DNA from: Sphingomonas sp. UV9
GTDB taxonomy: Bacteria; Pseudomonadota; Alphaproteobacteria; Sphingomonadales; Sphingomonadaceae
NCBI RefSeq assembly: GCF_004101245.1
Contig: NZ_SCIN01000003.1
Span: 124,001-188,000 of the forward strand
Length of the DNA: 64,000 bases
Reading direction: 5' to 3'
The translations under genes were made by a program, and so were the position numbers. Of this stretch, positions 17,993-27,940 are shown in pieces (within the stretch, counting starts at the first letter, position 1; each line of letters opens with the position of its first letter). The notes under the pieces are model-generated. The model was not told the DNA's origin, did not search any database, and worked only from the letters and a program-made list of their open reading frames with translations.

Positions 17993-20311
17993 TCAGATCG
18001 CATGCCCTTCGGTATCGCGCAGCACCTCGCGCCGCCCGACATGGTCGGGCCGGCCGACGATGCCGTCCTTCTCCATCCGCTCGATCAACCGCGCGGCGGA
18101 GTTGTACCCGATCCGCAACTGCCGCTGCAGCCACGAGGTCGAGGCCTTCTGCGACTCGCACACCAGCTGGATCGCCTGGCGATATTGCTGGTCCTCCGCC
18201 GAATCCTCACCCGTAGGCGATCCCTCCAGCGCGAAGCTCTCCTCGGGCTCCTCGGTCACCGACGAGATGTAATCGGGCAGCCCCTGCGAGCGCCAGTGAT
18301 CCGCCACCAGCCGCACCTCGTCATCGGTCACGAACGGCCCGTGGACACGAACGATGCCCTTGCCGCCGGGCATGTAGAGCATGTCGCCCTTGCCGAGCAG
18401 CTGTTCGGCACCCTGTTCGCCCAGGATGGTGCGCGAATCGATCTTCGACGTGACGTGGAAGCTGATGCGCGTCGGCAGATTGGCCTTGATGACGCCGGTG
18501 ATGACGTCGACCGACGGCCGCTGCGTCGCCATGATCAGGTGGATGCCCGCCGCGCGCGCCTTCTGCGCGAGCCGCTGGATGAGGAATTCGACCTCCTTGC
18601 CCGCGGTCATCATCAGGTCGGCCAGCTCGTCGACAATCACCACGATCTGCGGCAGCACGTCGTATTCGAGCTTCTCCTCCTCGTACATCGGCGCGCCGGT
18701 ATCCGGGTGATAGCCGGTCTGCACCTTCCGCCCGAGCGGCTGCCCCTTGGCCTTGGCGCCACGCACCTTGTCGTTGAACCCGGCGAGGCTGCGCACGCCT
18801 ACCGAGGACATCTGGCGATAGCGATCCTCCATCGTCTCGACCGCCCATTTCAGCGCGCGCACCGCCTTGGCGGGATCGGTCACGACCGGCGATAACAGAT
18901 GCGGAATGTCGTCGTACATGCTCAGTTCGAGCATCTTCGGATCGATCATGATCATCCGGCACTGGTTCGGCGTCAGCTTGTACAGCAGCGACAGGATCAT
19001 GCTGTTCAGCCCGACCGACTTGCCCGAGCCCGTCGTCCCCGCGACCAGCAGATGCGGCATCGGCGCGAGATCGGCGATCACCGAATCGCCCGCGATGTTC
19101 TTGCCCAGGATGATCGGCAACTGCGCGGACTGGTCCTCGAACGTCTGGCTGCCAACGAGCTCATGCAGCGACACCGCCTCGCGCCGCGCATTGGGCAGCT
19201 CGATGCCGATCACGTTGCGCCCCGGAATCACCGCGACGCGCGCGGAGATCGCGGACATGTTGCGGGCGATGTCGTCGGCCAGCGCGATGACGCGGCTCGC
19301 CTTGACGCCGGGGGCGGGCTCCAGCTCGTACATCGTCACGACCGGCCCCGGCCGCACCTCGATGATCGAGCCCGTCACCTTGAAATCGTCGAGCACGTTC
19401 TCGAGCAGCCGCGCATTGCGCTCGAGGCCCGCCTTGTCGATCACATTGCCCTGGCTCGGCGGCGAGGGCGTCAGCAGGTCGAGGCTCGGCAGCGTGAAAT
19501 TGTCGCGCAGGTCGAGCGATGACTGGCGCTCCTTGGGTTTGGCCTGCGATGGCGCGTTCTGGCGATCCGCGATCACCGGTGCAGGCCGCTGGTCGGGTTC
19601 GGCGACCGCGCGCGGCTCGACCGGCTTGCGCGTCAACGTCAAAGGCTCCTCGTCGTCGACCACATCGTCGAAGCCGTCATAGCCCAGCGCCTTGGTGCGA
19701 TTGCGACGGGGAAGGCGCCATTTGCGCTCGCCGAGTTCGATCTCGACGCTCTTGCCCCAGACGATCGCGCCGGCGATCGCCGCGACCAGCCCGATCGCGC
19801 GCGCCGACCACAGCTCGGCGACCGGCTGGCCGATGAAGCTCAGCGCCCAGTGCACCGCGCTCACCACCGACAGCCCGACCACGCCGCCCCATCCGGCGGG
19901 CAGCGCCAGCACCGACGTGCTCGACACGAACGCCAGCGCGGTCGCCATCAACGCGACGCCGATCGCCGCGCCGCGCACCATCCGGCCCCAGCGTCCCACC
20001 GGCAGGTCGCGCCACAACCGCATGCCGAGGATCGGGCCGATCGGCAGCAGCAGCGCGACCGCCGGCCCGAACACCGTGAGCGCGATATCGGCGAACCACG
20101 CGCCCGGCGGTCCGACCAGATTGGCGGGAGAGGCGCCCGACGCGGTGTTGAGCGCGGCGTCGCTCGCATGATAGCTCGCCAGCGCCAGCGCCATCAGCAG
20201 CGTGCCGACGAACAATGCGATCGCCGCGATCAGCGCGCCGCTGCGCACTGCTCCCGCCTTCACCGTCTCACGCCACAAGGCTGGCTGCGCGCGGCTGGCC
20301 ATGACCCTCAA
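17993..20311 (-). CDS. ftsK: DNA translocase FtsK
   Basis: 772 residues. Four membrane helices in the first 190 residues, a linker, then the FtsK/SpoIIIE motor with Walker A (GTTGSGKSVGLNSM) and Walker B (IVVIVDELADLMM). The last 65 residues form the gamma winged-helix domain that reads KOPS sites (AIQLVCESQKASTSWLQRQL, then YNSAARLIERME). It pumps chromosome dimers at the division septum. The start could be M1 or M4. Divergent from the ubiH-family gene, with a 134-base gap. Confidence 0.95.
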   Translation of the reverse strand: MRVMASRAQPALWRETVKAGAVRSGALIAAIALFVGTLLMALALASYHASDAALNTASGASPANLVGPPGAWFADIALTVFGPAVALLLPIGPILGMRLWRDLPVGRWGRMVRGAAIGVALMATALAFVSSTSVLALPAGWGGVVGLSVVSAVHWALSFIGQPVAELWSARAIGLVAAIAGAIVWGKSVEIELGERKWRLPRRNRTKALGYDGFDDVVDDEEPLTLTRKPVEPRAVAEPDQRPAPVIADRQNAPSQAKPKERQSSLDLRDNFTLPSLDLLTPSPPSQGNVIDKAGLERNARLLENVLDDFKVTGSIIEVRPGPVVTMYELEPAPGVKASRVIALADDIARNMSAISARVAVIPGRNVIGIELPNARREAVSLHELVGSQTFEDQSAQLPIILGKNIAGDSVIADLAPMPHLLVAGTTGSGKSVGLNSMILSLLYKLTPNQCRMIMIDPKMLELSMYDDIPHLLSPVVTDPAKAVRALKWAVETMEDRYRQMSSVGVRSLAGFNDKVRGAKAKGQPLGRKVQTGYHPDTGAPMYEEEKLEYDVLPQIVVIVDELADLMMTAGKEVEFLIQRLAQKARAAGIHLIMATQRPSVDVITGVIKANLPTRISFHVTSKIDSRTILGEQGAEQLLGKGDMLYMPGGKGIVRVHGPFVTDDEVRLVADHWRSQGLPDYISSVTEEPEESFALEGSPTGEDSAEDQQYRQAIQLVCESQKASTSWLQRQLRIGYNSAARLIERMEKDGIVGRPDHVGRREVLRDTEGHAI

Positions 20312-20445
20312 TCCTTCAATGTACGAAATCCCGACTTTTCATCGCGCCGGGCGGGTGCGCCGTCAAGGCGAGGGTGCGGCAACACGGGTTAAACCGCACT
20401 CGGATCGCCGTTGGCAGCGGTCCGCCGGCGGGATAGAGCAGCGGC

Positions 20446-21660
20446 ATGGACACAGATGTACTCATCCTCGGTGGCGGGCTGGTCGGCGCGACGCTCGCCG
20501 TGGCGCTCGACGTGCACGGCATTTCGACGATCGTGGTCGATCCGGCCGACCCCGCGGTGACGCTGGCGCCCGGCTTCGACGGCCGTGCGTCGGCAGTGGC
20601 GAGCGCGAGCCACCGGATGCTCGACGCGATCGGCATCGGCGCGACGCTGGCGGGGCAGGGCTGTGCGATCCGCCAGATCCGGGTCAGCGACGGACTGGAG
20701 CCGGGCAAGCTGGATTTCGTCCCCGACGCCGACGATGGCGCGCTCGGCACGATGTACGAGAACAAGCTGCTTCGCCGCACGCTGTTCGACGCCGCCACCG
20801 CCGCGCCGCATGTCGACCTCCGCATGAAGACGCGCGCGACGTCGCTCGACCGCGCCGACTGGGGCGTCACCGCGACACTCGACTCGGGCGACACCGTCCG
20901 CGCACCGTTGGTGATCGTCGCAGAGGGCCGCAATTCGCCGACGCGCGAGGCCGCCGGCATCACGATCGCGCGCTGGTCCTACGATCACGCCGCGATCATC
21001 GGCGCGTTCCACCATGAGCGGCCGCATAACGACGTGGCGTACGAGATCTTCTACGCGAGCGGCCCGTTCGCGCTGTTGCCGCTGCCCGACGATGCCGACG
21101 GCCACCGCTCGGCGATCGTCTGGACGGTCGATGCGAAGGACGCCGCGGGGATGCTCAAGCTCGGCGACCGCGCGTTCCTCGCCGAGGCGGAGAAGAGCAT
21201 GGGCGGTTTCCTCGGCAAGCTGTCGATGGCCACGCCGCGGTCGAGCTATCCGCTCGGCTTCCATCACGCGGCCCGCATTACCGACACGCGCATGGCGCTG
21301 GTCGGCGACGCCGCGCACGGCATCCACCCGATTGCCGGGCAGGGTCTCAACCTCGGTTTCCGCGACGTCGCGACGCTCGCCGAAGTGCTGGTCGAGGGCA
21401 AGCGCCTCGGGCTGGACCTGGGCGACGCGGCGCTGCTCGCCCGCTACCAGCGCTGGCGCGGCCTCGACACGTTCATGACCGCGGCGGCCACCGACACGCT
21501 GACGCGCCTGTTCGGCATCCCCGGCAAGACCGCCAGCGCAGTGCGCCGCTTCGGCATCAGCGCCGTGAACGCGATCCCGCCGCTCAAGGACCGCTTCATG
21601 GCCGAGGCGCGCGGCGAGAGCGGCGATTTGCCGAAGCTGCTCCAGGGGATGACGGTCTAA
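20446..21660 (+). CDS. UbiH/UbiF/Coq6-family FAD-dependent hydroxylase (ubiquinone biosynthesis)
   Basis: 404 residues. Rossmann motif ILGGGLVGATLAVALDVHG at the N-terminus, the DG-type motif region in the middle, and GDAAHGIHPIAGQGLNLGFRD near residue 285, the signature FAD/ribityl motif of UbiH/Coq6. These enzymes hydroxylate the ubiquinone ring at the membrane. Which ring position is used cannot be told without comparison. Monocistronic, with no strong ribosome site upstream. Confidence 0.9.
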   Translation: MDTDVLILGGGLVGATLAVALDVHGISTIVVDPADPAVTLAPGFDGRASAVASASHRMLDAIGIGATLAGQGCAIRQIRVSDGLEPGKLDFVPDADDGALGTMYENKLLRRTLFDAATAAPHVDLRMKTRATSLDRADWGVTATLDSGDTVRAPLVIVAEGRNSPTREAAGITIARWSYDHAAIIGAFHHERPHNDVAYEIFYASGPFALLPLPDDADGHRSAIVWTVDAKDAAGMLKLGDRAFLAEAEKSMGGFLGKLSMATPRSSYPLGFHHAARITDTRMALVGDAAHGIHPIAGQGLNLGFRDVATLAEVLVEGKRLGLDLGDAALLARYQRWRGLDTFMTAAATDTLTRLFGIPGKTASAVRRFGISAVNAIPPLKDRFMAEARGESGDLPKLLQGMTV

Positions 21661-21747
21661 GGCGATTCGACATTCGCAATTGTCGATAGGCTCCACCGTT
21701 TAATTTCGTGCCACTCCACACCCTGTCGTCGTTGCGCAAACCCCATC

Positions 21748-21821
21748 GTCATCCCCGCGCAGGCGGAGACCCAGATACTCAGAGGCCAGCCAATATGGGT
21801 TCCCGCCTCCGCGGGAATGAC
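21748..21821. repeat. palindromic intergenic repeat (GTCATTCCCGCG type)
   Basis: GTCATCCCCGCGCAGGCGG...ACCCA and its inverted partner TGGGT...CCGCCTCCGCGGGAATGAC bracket about 20 bases. This is a widespread sphingomonad intergenic palindrome type, lying between the ubiH-family gene and bluB and perhaps acting as a terminator hairpin. Confidence 0.75.
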
Positions 21822-21879
21822 GTCGTAGAGCTTGGGCGTAGGCCGATGTATGGAGGGGAAACTGCCCCGAGGAAGCGTG

Positions 21880-22542
21880 ATGACCACCATGTCGGCCTCC
21901 GAACATCGCACACCCCCCATGCCCGCATTCGAAACCTTCGAGCGCCAACTCGCCGAACTGATCCGCTGGCGCCGCGACGTCCGGCATTTCCGGCGCGATC
22001 CGATCGACCCCGTCCTGCTACCCAAACTGCTCGATCTGGCGAACCTCGCCCCCTCGGTCGGCCTCAGCCAGCCATGGCGCTTCGTCACGGTCGACGATTC
22101 CCACCGTCGCGCGGCCATCCGCGATATTTTCGCCGCCTGCAACGGCCAGGCCCTCGCGGCACAGTCGCCGACGCGCGCCGACCGGTACGCGCGGCTGAAG
22201 TTAGCCGGCCTCGATGATGCGCCCTGCCATCTCGCGGTTTTCGTCGACCCCGACCCGCACCAAGGCCACGGCCTGGGCCGACAGACGATGCCCGAAACCG
22301 CAGCCTATTCGGCTGTGATGGCGCTGCACACCTTATGGCTGGCGGCGCGCTGCGTCGGCCTCGGGCTCGGCTGGGTCTCGATCCTCGACGCCGACCGCGT
22401 CCGTGTCGCGCTCGACGTGCCCGATCACTGGCAACTGATCGGCTATGTCTGCATCGGCTATCCCGCGATCGACAGCGAAACGCCGGAACTCGAACGCGAA
22501 GGCTGGGAACACCGGCGACCGATCGACGTCACCCGCCGCTAG
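21880..22542 (+). CDS. bluB: 5,6-dimethylbenzimidazole synthase BluB
   Basis: 220 residues; start at 21880 because AGGAAG is close upstream (ATGs at 21889 and 21919 are alternatives). Nitroreductase-like FMN fold with RRDVRHFRRDPID, LAPSVGLSQPWRF, and the late block LGLGWVSILDADRV typical of BluB. It cleaves reduced FMN with oxygen to make the lower ligand of cobalamin. No other cobalamin gene lies within the window. Convergent with the Trm112-like gene, 7 bases apart. Confidence 0.9.
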   Translation: MTTMSASEHRTPPMPAFETFERQLAELIRWRRDVRHFRRDPIDPVLLPKLLDLANLAPSVGLSQPWRFVTVDDSHRRAAIRDIFAACNGQALAAQSPTRADRYARLKLAGLDDAPCHLAVFVDPDPHQGHGLGRQTMPETAAYSAVMALHTLWLAARCVGLGLGWVSILDADRVRVALDVPDHWQLIGYVCIGYPAIDSETPELEREGWEHRRPIDVTRR

Positions 22543-22549
22543 GCCGATC

Positions 22550-22726
22550 TCAAGCCGCGTCGATCCGTCGCGCTTCCTCGACCAGCATCACCGGTACGCC
22601 CTCGCGGATCGGATAGGCGAGTCCGGCGGCGTCGGAAATCAGTTCCTGCGCCGCTTCGTCATACCGCAACGGGGTGCGCGTTGCCGGACAGACGAGGCGT
22701 TCGAGCAGCCAGGGGTCGAGCGTCAC
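22550..22726 (-). CDS. Trm112/YcaR-family small protein
   Basis: 58 residues, starting GTG at 22726. Sequence landmarks: [16 protein letters not shown], then [15 protein letters not shown], the standard bacterial Trm112 (UPF0434) pattern. In eukaryotes Trm112 activates methyltransferases; the bacterial role is not settled. Last gene of a leftward group thioredoxin-TPR, LON-domain, Trm112; a palindromic repeat lies between it and the LON gene. Confidence 0.82.
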   Translation of the reverse strand: MTLDPWLLERLVCPATRTPLRYDEAAQELISDAAGLAYPIREGVPVMLVEEARRIDAA

Positions 22727-22740
22727 GCTGGAAATCCGTG

Positions 22741-22803
22741 CGTTTCGAGCGAAGTCGAGAAACCGGTTGCTGCGGAGCGGGTGTCTCGACTGCGCTCGAA
22801 ACG
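22741..22803. repeat. palindromic repeat, TCGAGCGAAGTCGAGA family, intergenic copy
   Basis: Arms 22741-22760 and 22784-22803 are complementary at 19 of 20 bases around a 23-base spacer. The 16-base core is identical to the one inserted inside tsaD at 58970-59042. Confidence 0.85.
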
Positions 22804-22823
22804 ACCGGTGGGGCTGGTGCCCT

Positions 22824-23477
22824 TCACTGCAACGTCACCGATTCGTCGCCGTCATGCCGCCCGAAGAACTGCATCAACTGGATGATCAATTCCGCGCGCG
22901 TCTCGATGTTCGCGGCTTCCAGCAACGCCTGTTTGGCCGCCGCATCGAACGGTGCGATCTGGGCGATGCCGTTGACCAGGCTCTCGTCGTCGAGCCGACC
23001 CACCGCATCCCAATCGACCGCATAGCCCTGCATGTCGGCAAACCGCCGCGACTCGAGTTCGAGCGACGAGCGCCGCCCGAGCGACAGCGCATCGTCCTCG
23101 ATCGCCGGCAGCAATTCCGCCTCGACCTGTCGAAACGCCGTCGACACATCCAGTTCGCGGACGATCCGGAACAGCGCGACGCCCTCCAGCACGACATTGT
23201 ACCGCCCGTCGTCGAGCGCCTCGACCTCGGCGATCTTGCCGACGCAGCCGATGGCGTACAGCGCATCGGCGTCGTCATGCGGCCCGCCGCGCGGCTGGAT
23301 CATTCCGATCCGCCGGTCGCGCGCCATCGCATCGCTGATCATCGCCCGATAGCGCGGCTCGAACATGTGCAACGGCAGATGCATGCCCGGGAACAGCAAG
23401 GCCCCGGGCAGCGGGAAGATCGACAGCCGCGTGGTGGCGCGCGGAGAGGTGGCGCGAGGAGACGACTCGGTGGTCAT
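22824..23477 (-). CDS. LON peptidase substrate-binding (N-terminal) domain protein
   Basis: 217 residues from ATG at 23477, which overlaps the stop of the thioredoxin-TPR gene in an ATGA (23474-23477). [24 protein letters not shown] is the opening of the Lon N-terminal domain. There is no ATPase or protease domain, so this is a stand-alone LAN domain. Function is unknown; protein binding is likely. Translationally coupled to the upstream gene. Confidence 0.88.
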   Translation of the reverse strand: MTTESSPRATSPRATTRLSIFPLPGALLFPGMHLPLHMFEPRYRAMISDAMARDRRIGMIQPRGGPHDDADALYAIGCVGKIAEVEALDDGRYNVVLEGVALFRIVRELDVSTAFRQVEAELLPAIEDDALSLGRRSSLELESRRFADMQGYAVDWDAVGRLDDESLVNGIAQIAPFDAAAKQALLEAANIETRAELIIQLMQFFGRHDGDESVTLQ

Positions 23478-24385
23478 CCGAACAGGATCGCAGACAGACG
23501 CCGCCGTTGTCCAGAGACCCATGGGTCTTCTAGCCCGACGACCTCGAACAATTTGAGCAATTGCGCGCGCGCCGCGCCCTCGTTCCAGTCGCGCTCGGTG
23601 GCGATGATGCCAAGGAACGTGTCGGCGGCGGCGTCCCGGTCGTTGGCCGCCATCTGGCCGTTGGCGAGCGCGAACCGCGCGGCCAGATCGTCCGGGTTCG
23701 CCTCTACCGCGGCGACCAGCGGCGACAGGTCCGCGACCGGCGGCGCCGACTGCGCCAAGGCCAGAGCCGCCTGCGCGCGGTGGATCGCGGGATCCTTGGC
23801 GATCGCCGGATCGAGATTGGCGAGCCAGTCCGCCGCCTCGTCGAGCTGCCCGGTCGCGACCAGCGCGCGGACGAAGCCGGCATGGACTTGCGGATGCTCG
23901 GGCGCGATGTCGGCGATCTCGCGGAAGATCCCGAGCGCGCGCTCGCCGTCACCCGCGGCCAGCGCCTCTTCGCCGATCGCGATCAGCGGCTCGACATCCG
24001 CTGCGGCGTCCGCCGGCTCGACCTCGATCGGCAGCTGCTTGAGCAACTGGTCGAGCATCACGCGCAACTGGGACTCTGTGCGCGCACTGGTCATGTCGGC
24101 GACCAGCTGGCCCTGGAACATCGCATAGACGGTCGGGATCGACTTGATCTGGAATTGCGCGGCGATGAACTGGTTCTTGTCGGTATCGACCTTCGCCAGC
24201 ACGACGCCCTTGTCGGCATAATCCGCGGCGACCTTTTCCAGCGTCGGCGTCAGCGCCTTGCACGGCCCGCACCATTCGGCCCAGAAATCGATGATCACGA
24301 GCTTCGTCATCGACGGTTCGACGACATCGCGACGGAACGACTCGACGGCGTCCTTCTCGGCGGGGGACATTCCAAGCGTGGCCAA
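23474..24385 (-). CDS. thioredoxin-TPR co-chaperone, YbbN/CnoX-like
   Basis: 303 residues with TTG start at 24385 (GGGAG lies 6 bases before); ATG at 24370 is the alternative. Thioredoxin domain with FWAEWCGPCKAL (both active cysteines kept, unlike E. coli CnoX, whose motif is SxxC), then about 150 residues of TPR helices (GEEALAAGDGERALGIFREIADIAPEHPQVHAG). Likely protects or reduces oxidised client proteins in the cytosol. First gene of the thioredoxin-LON-Trm112 group. Confidence 0.88.
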   Translation of the reverse strand: MATLGMSPAEKDAVESFRRDVVEPSMTKLVIIDFWAEWCGPCKALTPTLEKVAADYADKGVVLAKVDTDKNQFIAAQFQIKSIPTVYAMFQGQLVADMTSARTESQLRVMLDQLLKQLPIEVEPADAAADVEPLIAIGEEALAAGDGERALGIFREIADIAPEHPQVHAGFVRALVATGQLDEAADWLANLDPAIAKDPAIHRAQAALALAQSAPPVADLSPLVAAVEANPDDLAARFALANGQMAANDRDAAADTFLGIIATERDWNEGAARAQLLKLFEVVGLEDPWVSGQRRRLSAILFG

Positions 24386-24505
24386 GTTCAACTCCCGTGT
24401 GGTTCTGCCCGCTATTTGGGGGCGCGCGCGATGAATGCCACCTCTAGGATGGATCGGTACGCACGACAAACCGCGCCGACGACCCGTGATCCTCGGCTCG
24501 ACCCA

Positions 24506-24547
24506 GGATCCAGAGCCATAGAACCCGCCGCGTTTGGCTCTGGATCC
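24506..24547. repeat. palindromic repeat between dnaE2 and the thioredoxin-TPR gene
   Basis: GGATCCAGAGCCA and TGGCTCTGGATCC are perfect 13-base arms around 16 bases. It lies 3' of dnaE2 and could fold as a transcript-end hairpin, although no T-run follows. Confidence 0.75.
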
Positions 24548-24570
24548 CAGCCTGCGCTTCGATGACGGCG

Positions 24571-27500
24571 TCAATGGAAGTCGCGAGACTTGGGCAGGAC
24601 ACGGACGTCGCGCGGATGCGTCGCGCGCGGGTGGTGCGTGCGCGCGTCCGGACTTCGCGTCGCAACCGGGCGGATCACCTCGTCGACGCGCGCGAGCGGC
24701 GGCTCCATCGCATGATCCTCCGACAACAGCCGCAGCATGTCGCTGCGATCCTGCACGCGCGCGGTCATCAGGTGCGTGACGCCTTCCTCGCTGCGCTGGA
24801 TCACGCCCTCCAGCACCATCAGCCGTGACGCCATAACCGCGCGCCTGTTCGCCTCGAAATCGCGCGCCCACATCAAGCCGTTGGTGACGCCCGTCTCGTC
24901 CTCGATCGTCACGAAGATCGCATTGCCCTTGCCCGGCCGCTGACGGACCAGCACCACGCCCGCCACCTTCGCGCGCCGCCCGTCCTTGGTCGCATTGGCC
25001 TGCGCGCTCGACAGGATTCCCTCGGCCGCGAACCGCGCGCGGAGAAAGCTCATCGGATGCGCCTTCAGCGACAGCCGCGTCGTCTGGTAATCCGCCGCCA
25101 CCTGTTCGGACAGCGGCATCGCCGGCAGATGCGCGTCGGGCTCCTCGCCCAATTCGGGCACCTCGGCGGCGGCGAACAGCGCGAGTTGCCGGGGCGGCGT
25201 CCGACGCACGTCCCACAACGCCTCGCGGCGTTCCTTTTGGACCGACCGAAACGCATCCGCATCGGCGAGCAGGTTCATCGCCCGCTGCGGCAAATTCGCC
25301 CGCCGCGCGAGATCCTCGATTCCCGCAAACGGCGCGCTCGCCCTGGCCTTGGCGATCTCGTCCGCCCAATCCTGCCGAAACCCGTCGACCTGCCGAAACC
25401 CGAGCCGCACATCCGCCCCCGAGGATTCGAGCGCATTATCCCACCCGCTCGCATTCACATCGACCGGCAGCACGGTCACCCCGTGCTCGACCGCATCGCG
25501 CACCAACTGCGCCGGCGCATAAAACCCCATCGGCTGCGAATTGAGCAACGCGCAGCAGAACACCGCCGGATGAAAGCATTTGATCCACGACGACACATAC
25601 ACCAGCCGCGCGAACGACAGCGCATGGCTCTCGGGGAAACCGTACGACCCGAACCCCTCGATCTGCTTGAAGCACCGTTCGGCAAACTCCGCCTGATAGC
25701 CGCGCGCGACCATCCCGCCGACCAGCTTGGCCTGGAAATTGTCCATGCCGCCGACCTTGCGGAACGTCGCCATCGACTTGCGCAGCTGGTTCGCCTCGTT
25801 CGGCGTGAACCCCGCCGCGACGATCGCCAGCTTCATCGCCTGCTCCTGGAACAGCGGCACGCCGTAGGTGAAGCGCAACAGCTGCTGCAATTCGTCGGGC
25901 GGCCCGAATTTCGGATCGGGCGAGGGGAACTCGACCTTCTCCTTGCCGCTCCGCCGCCGCAGATACGGATGCACCATGTCACCCTCGATCGGCCCGGGCC
26001 GGACGATCGCTACCTGCACGACCAGATCGTACAGCACGCGGGGCTTGAGCCGCGGCAGCATGTTGATCTGCGCGCGGCTCTCGACCTGGAACACGCCGAT
26101 GCTGTCGCCCTTGCACAGCATGTCGTAGACGCGCGGGTCCTCGGCGACCGCGATCGTGTCGAGCAGGTGATCGCCGTGACCATGCTGGCGCATCAGGTCG
26201 AACGCCTTTCGGATACACGTCAGCATCCCGAGCGCGAGGATATCGACCTTCATCAGCCCGAGTGCGTCGATGTCGTCCTTGTCCCATTCGATGAACGTCC
26301 GCTCGTCCATCGCGCCGTTATGGATCGGCACCATCTCGTCGAGCCGCCCCTGCGTCAGCACGAACCCGCCGACATGCTGCGACAGATGGCGCGGGAATTC
26401 GAGCAGCCGGTCGACCATCTCGCGCAATCGCGCGATCTCGGGATTGTCGACGTCGAACCCCGTTTCGGCAAAGCGCTGTTCCTGGAACCGGCTCGAAAAG
26501 CTCCCCCACACCGTGCTCGTCAGCCGCTGCGTCACGTCCTCGGTCAGCCCCAGCGCCTTGCCGACCTCGCGCACCGTGCTCTTGGGGCGATAATGGATGA
26601 CGGTCGCGGCGATCGCGGCGCGCTCGCGGCCATAGCGGCGATAGATATACTGCATCACCTCCTCGCGCCGCTCATGCTCGAAATCGACATCGATATCGGG
26701 CGGCTCGTCGCGCTCGCTCGACACGAACCGCGAAAAGAGCAGGTCGTATTTCATCGGATCGACCGAGGTGACGCCGAGCAGGTAGCACACGACGGAATTG
26801 GCTGCCGAGCCGCGCCCCTGGCACAGGATCGGCGGGTTCTGCGCGCGCGCGAACCGGACGATGTCGTGCACCGTCAGGAAATAATACGCGTATTTGCGCT
26901 CGCGGATCAGCACGAACTCTTCGTACAAAAGCTTCAGCATTTTGGCCGGCACTAGGTAGTCGTAGCGGTCTAGCGCGATCTGCCAGACGAGATGCTCGAG
27001 CCACGCCTGCGCATCCCAGCCCGCCGGAATCGGCTCGTGCGGATATTCGTATTTCAGGTCATCGAGCGTGAAGGTGATTTGGCCCAGCAGCCGCGCGCTC
27101 TGCGCTACCGCGTCGGGGCGATCGCGGAACAGCCGGGCGATCTCCTCTTCGGGTTTCAGATGCCGCTCGCCATTCGCCGCGAGCAGCCGACCCGCCTTGT
27201 GGATCGTCGTGCGCTCGCGGATGCAGGTGACGACGTCGTGCAGGTCGCGGTCGTCGGGATAGGCGTAGAGCGCATCGGTCGTGGCCAGCACGGGGACGCC
27301 CGCCGAATCCGCAATCCGCCCGAACTGCGCCAGCCGCCGCCGATCGCGACCGCCGCGCGGCATCGTCACGCCGAGCCACACCGCATCCGCGCCCAATCGC
27401 TTTACCGCCTGGAGGACCGTCGGCAGATCGCGCTCAATCCGTTCGGGCAGCGCGTCGCCGTCCGGCAGCGGCGACACCGGCGTCGCACCGCGCGCGCTGC

Positions 27501-27918
27501 TCTCGGGCATCACCACCAGCATCATGTCGGCGTGATGCGCGATCAGGTCGCCGAGCCCGAGGATGCAGCCGCCCTTTTCGGCACGGCGATTGCCGACCGT
27601 CAGCAACCGGGTCAGCCGCCCCCAGCCGCGTCGCGTCGCGGGATAGGCGACGATGTCCGGCGTGCCGTCCGCGAACACGAGACGCGCGCCGACCACCAGC
27701 CGGAAGTCGATCGGCGGCATCGCCATGCCCAGCAAACCGTCGCGGGCCTTTTTCAACGCCTGATGCGCGCGGACCACGCCCGCCACGGTATTGCGATCGG
27801 CGATCCCGATCCCGCCGAGCCCGAGCTCCACCGCGCGGCCGACCATCGCGCCCGCATCGCTGGCCCCGTCGAGGAACGAGAAATTGGTCGCCGCGACCAG
27901 TTCGGCGAAGCGGGTCAT
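24571..27918 (-). CDS. dnaE2: error-prone DNA polymerase DnaE2 (ImuC)
   Basis: 1,115 residues, usual length. N-terminal PHP domain (FAELVAATNFSFLDGAS), then the C-family polymerase core with catalytic acidic block EPPDIDVDFEHERREE and GRGSAANSVVCYLLG, a helix-hairpin-helix region and a C-terminal OB fold (VAGVVLVRQRPGKGNAIFVTIED). It performs lesion-bypass synthesis together with ImuB. Last gene of the SOS cassette, 22 bases after imuB. Confidence 0.96.
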   Translation of the reverse strand: MTRFAELVAATNFSFLDGASDAGAMVGRAVELGLGGIGIADRNTVAGVVRAHQALKKARDGLLGMAMPPIDFRLVVGARLVFADGTPDIVAYPATRRGWGRLTRLLTVGNRRAEKGGCILGLGDLIAHHADMMLVVMPESSARGATPVSPLPDGDALPERIERDLPTVLQAVKRLGADAVWLGVTMPRGGRDRRRLAQFGRIADSAGVPVLATTDALYAYPDDRDLHDVVTCIRERTTIHKAGRLLAANGERHLKPEEEIARLFRDRPDAVAQSARLLGQITFTLDDLKYEYPHEPIPAGWDAQAWLEHLVWQIALDRYDYLVPAKMLKLLYEEFVLIRERKYAYYFLTVHDIVRFARAQNPPILCQGRGSAANSVVCYLLGVTSVDPMKYDLLFSRFVSSERDEPPDIDVDFEHERREEVMQYIYRRYGRERAAIAATVIHYRPKSTVREVGKALGLTEDVTQRLTSTVWGSFSSRFQEQRFAETGFDVDNPEIARLREMVDRLLEFPRHLSQHVGGFVLTQGRLDEMVPIHNGAMDERTFIEWDKDDIDALGLMKVDILALGMLTCIRKAFDLMRQHGHGDHLLDTIAVAEDPRVYDMLCKGDSIGVFQVESRAQINMLPRLKPRVLYDLVVQVAIVRPGPIEGDMVHPYLRRRSGKEKVEFPSPDPKFGPPDELQQLLRFTYGVPLFQEQAMKLAIVAAGFTPNEANQLRKSMATFRKVGGMDNFQAKLVGGMVARGYQAEFAERCFKQIEGFGSYGFPESHALSFARLVYVSSWIKCFHPAVFCCALLNSQPMGFYAPAQLVRDAVEHGVTVLPVDVNASGWDNALESSGADVRLGFRQVDGFRQDWADEIAKARASAPFAGIEDLARRANLPQRAMNLLADADAFRSVQKERREALWDVRRTPPRQLALFAAAEVPELGEEPDAHLPAMPLSEQVAADYQTTRLSLKAHPMSFLRARFAAEGILSSAQANATKDGRRAKVAGVVLVRQRPGKGNAIFVTIEDETGVTNGLMWARDFEANRRAVMASRLMVLEGVIQRSEEGVTHLMTARVQDRSDMLRLLSEDHAMEPPLARVDEVIRPVATRSPDARTHHPRATHPRDVRVLPKSRDFH

Positions 27919-27940
27919 GGTGCGAGGCGATCGATACGCA

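Noticed and set aside
21748..21821. Palindromic repeats considered as a CRISPR array
   Set aside because: The elements are single, self-complementary and scattered, with no regular repeat-spacer pattern and no cas genes.
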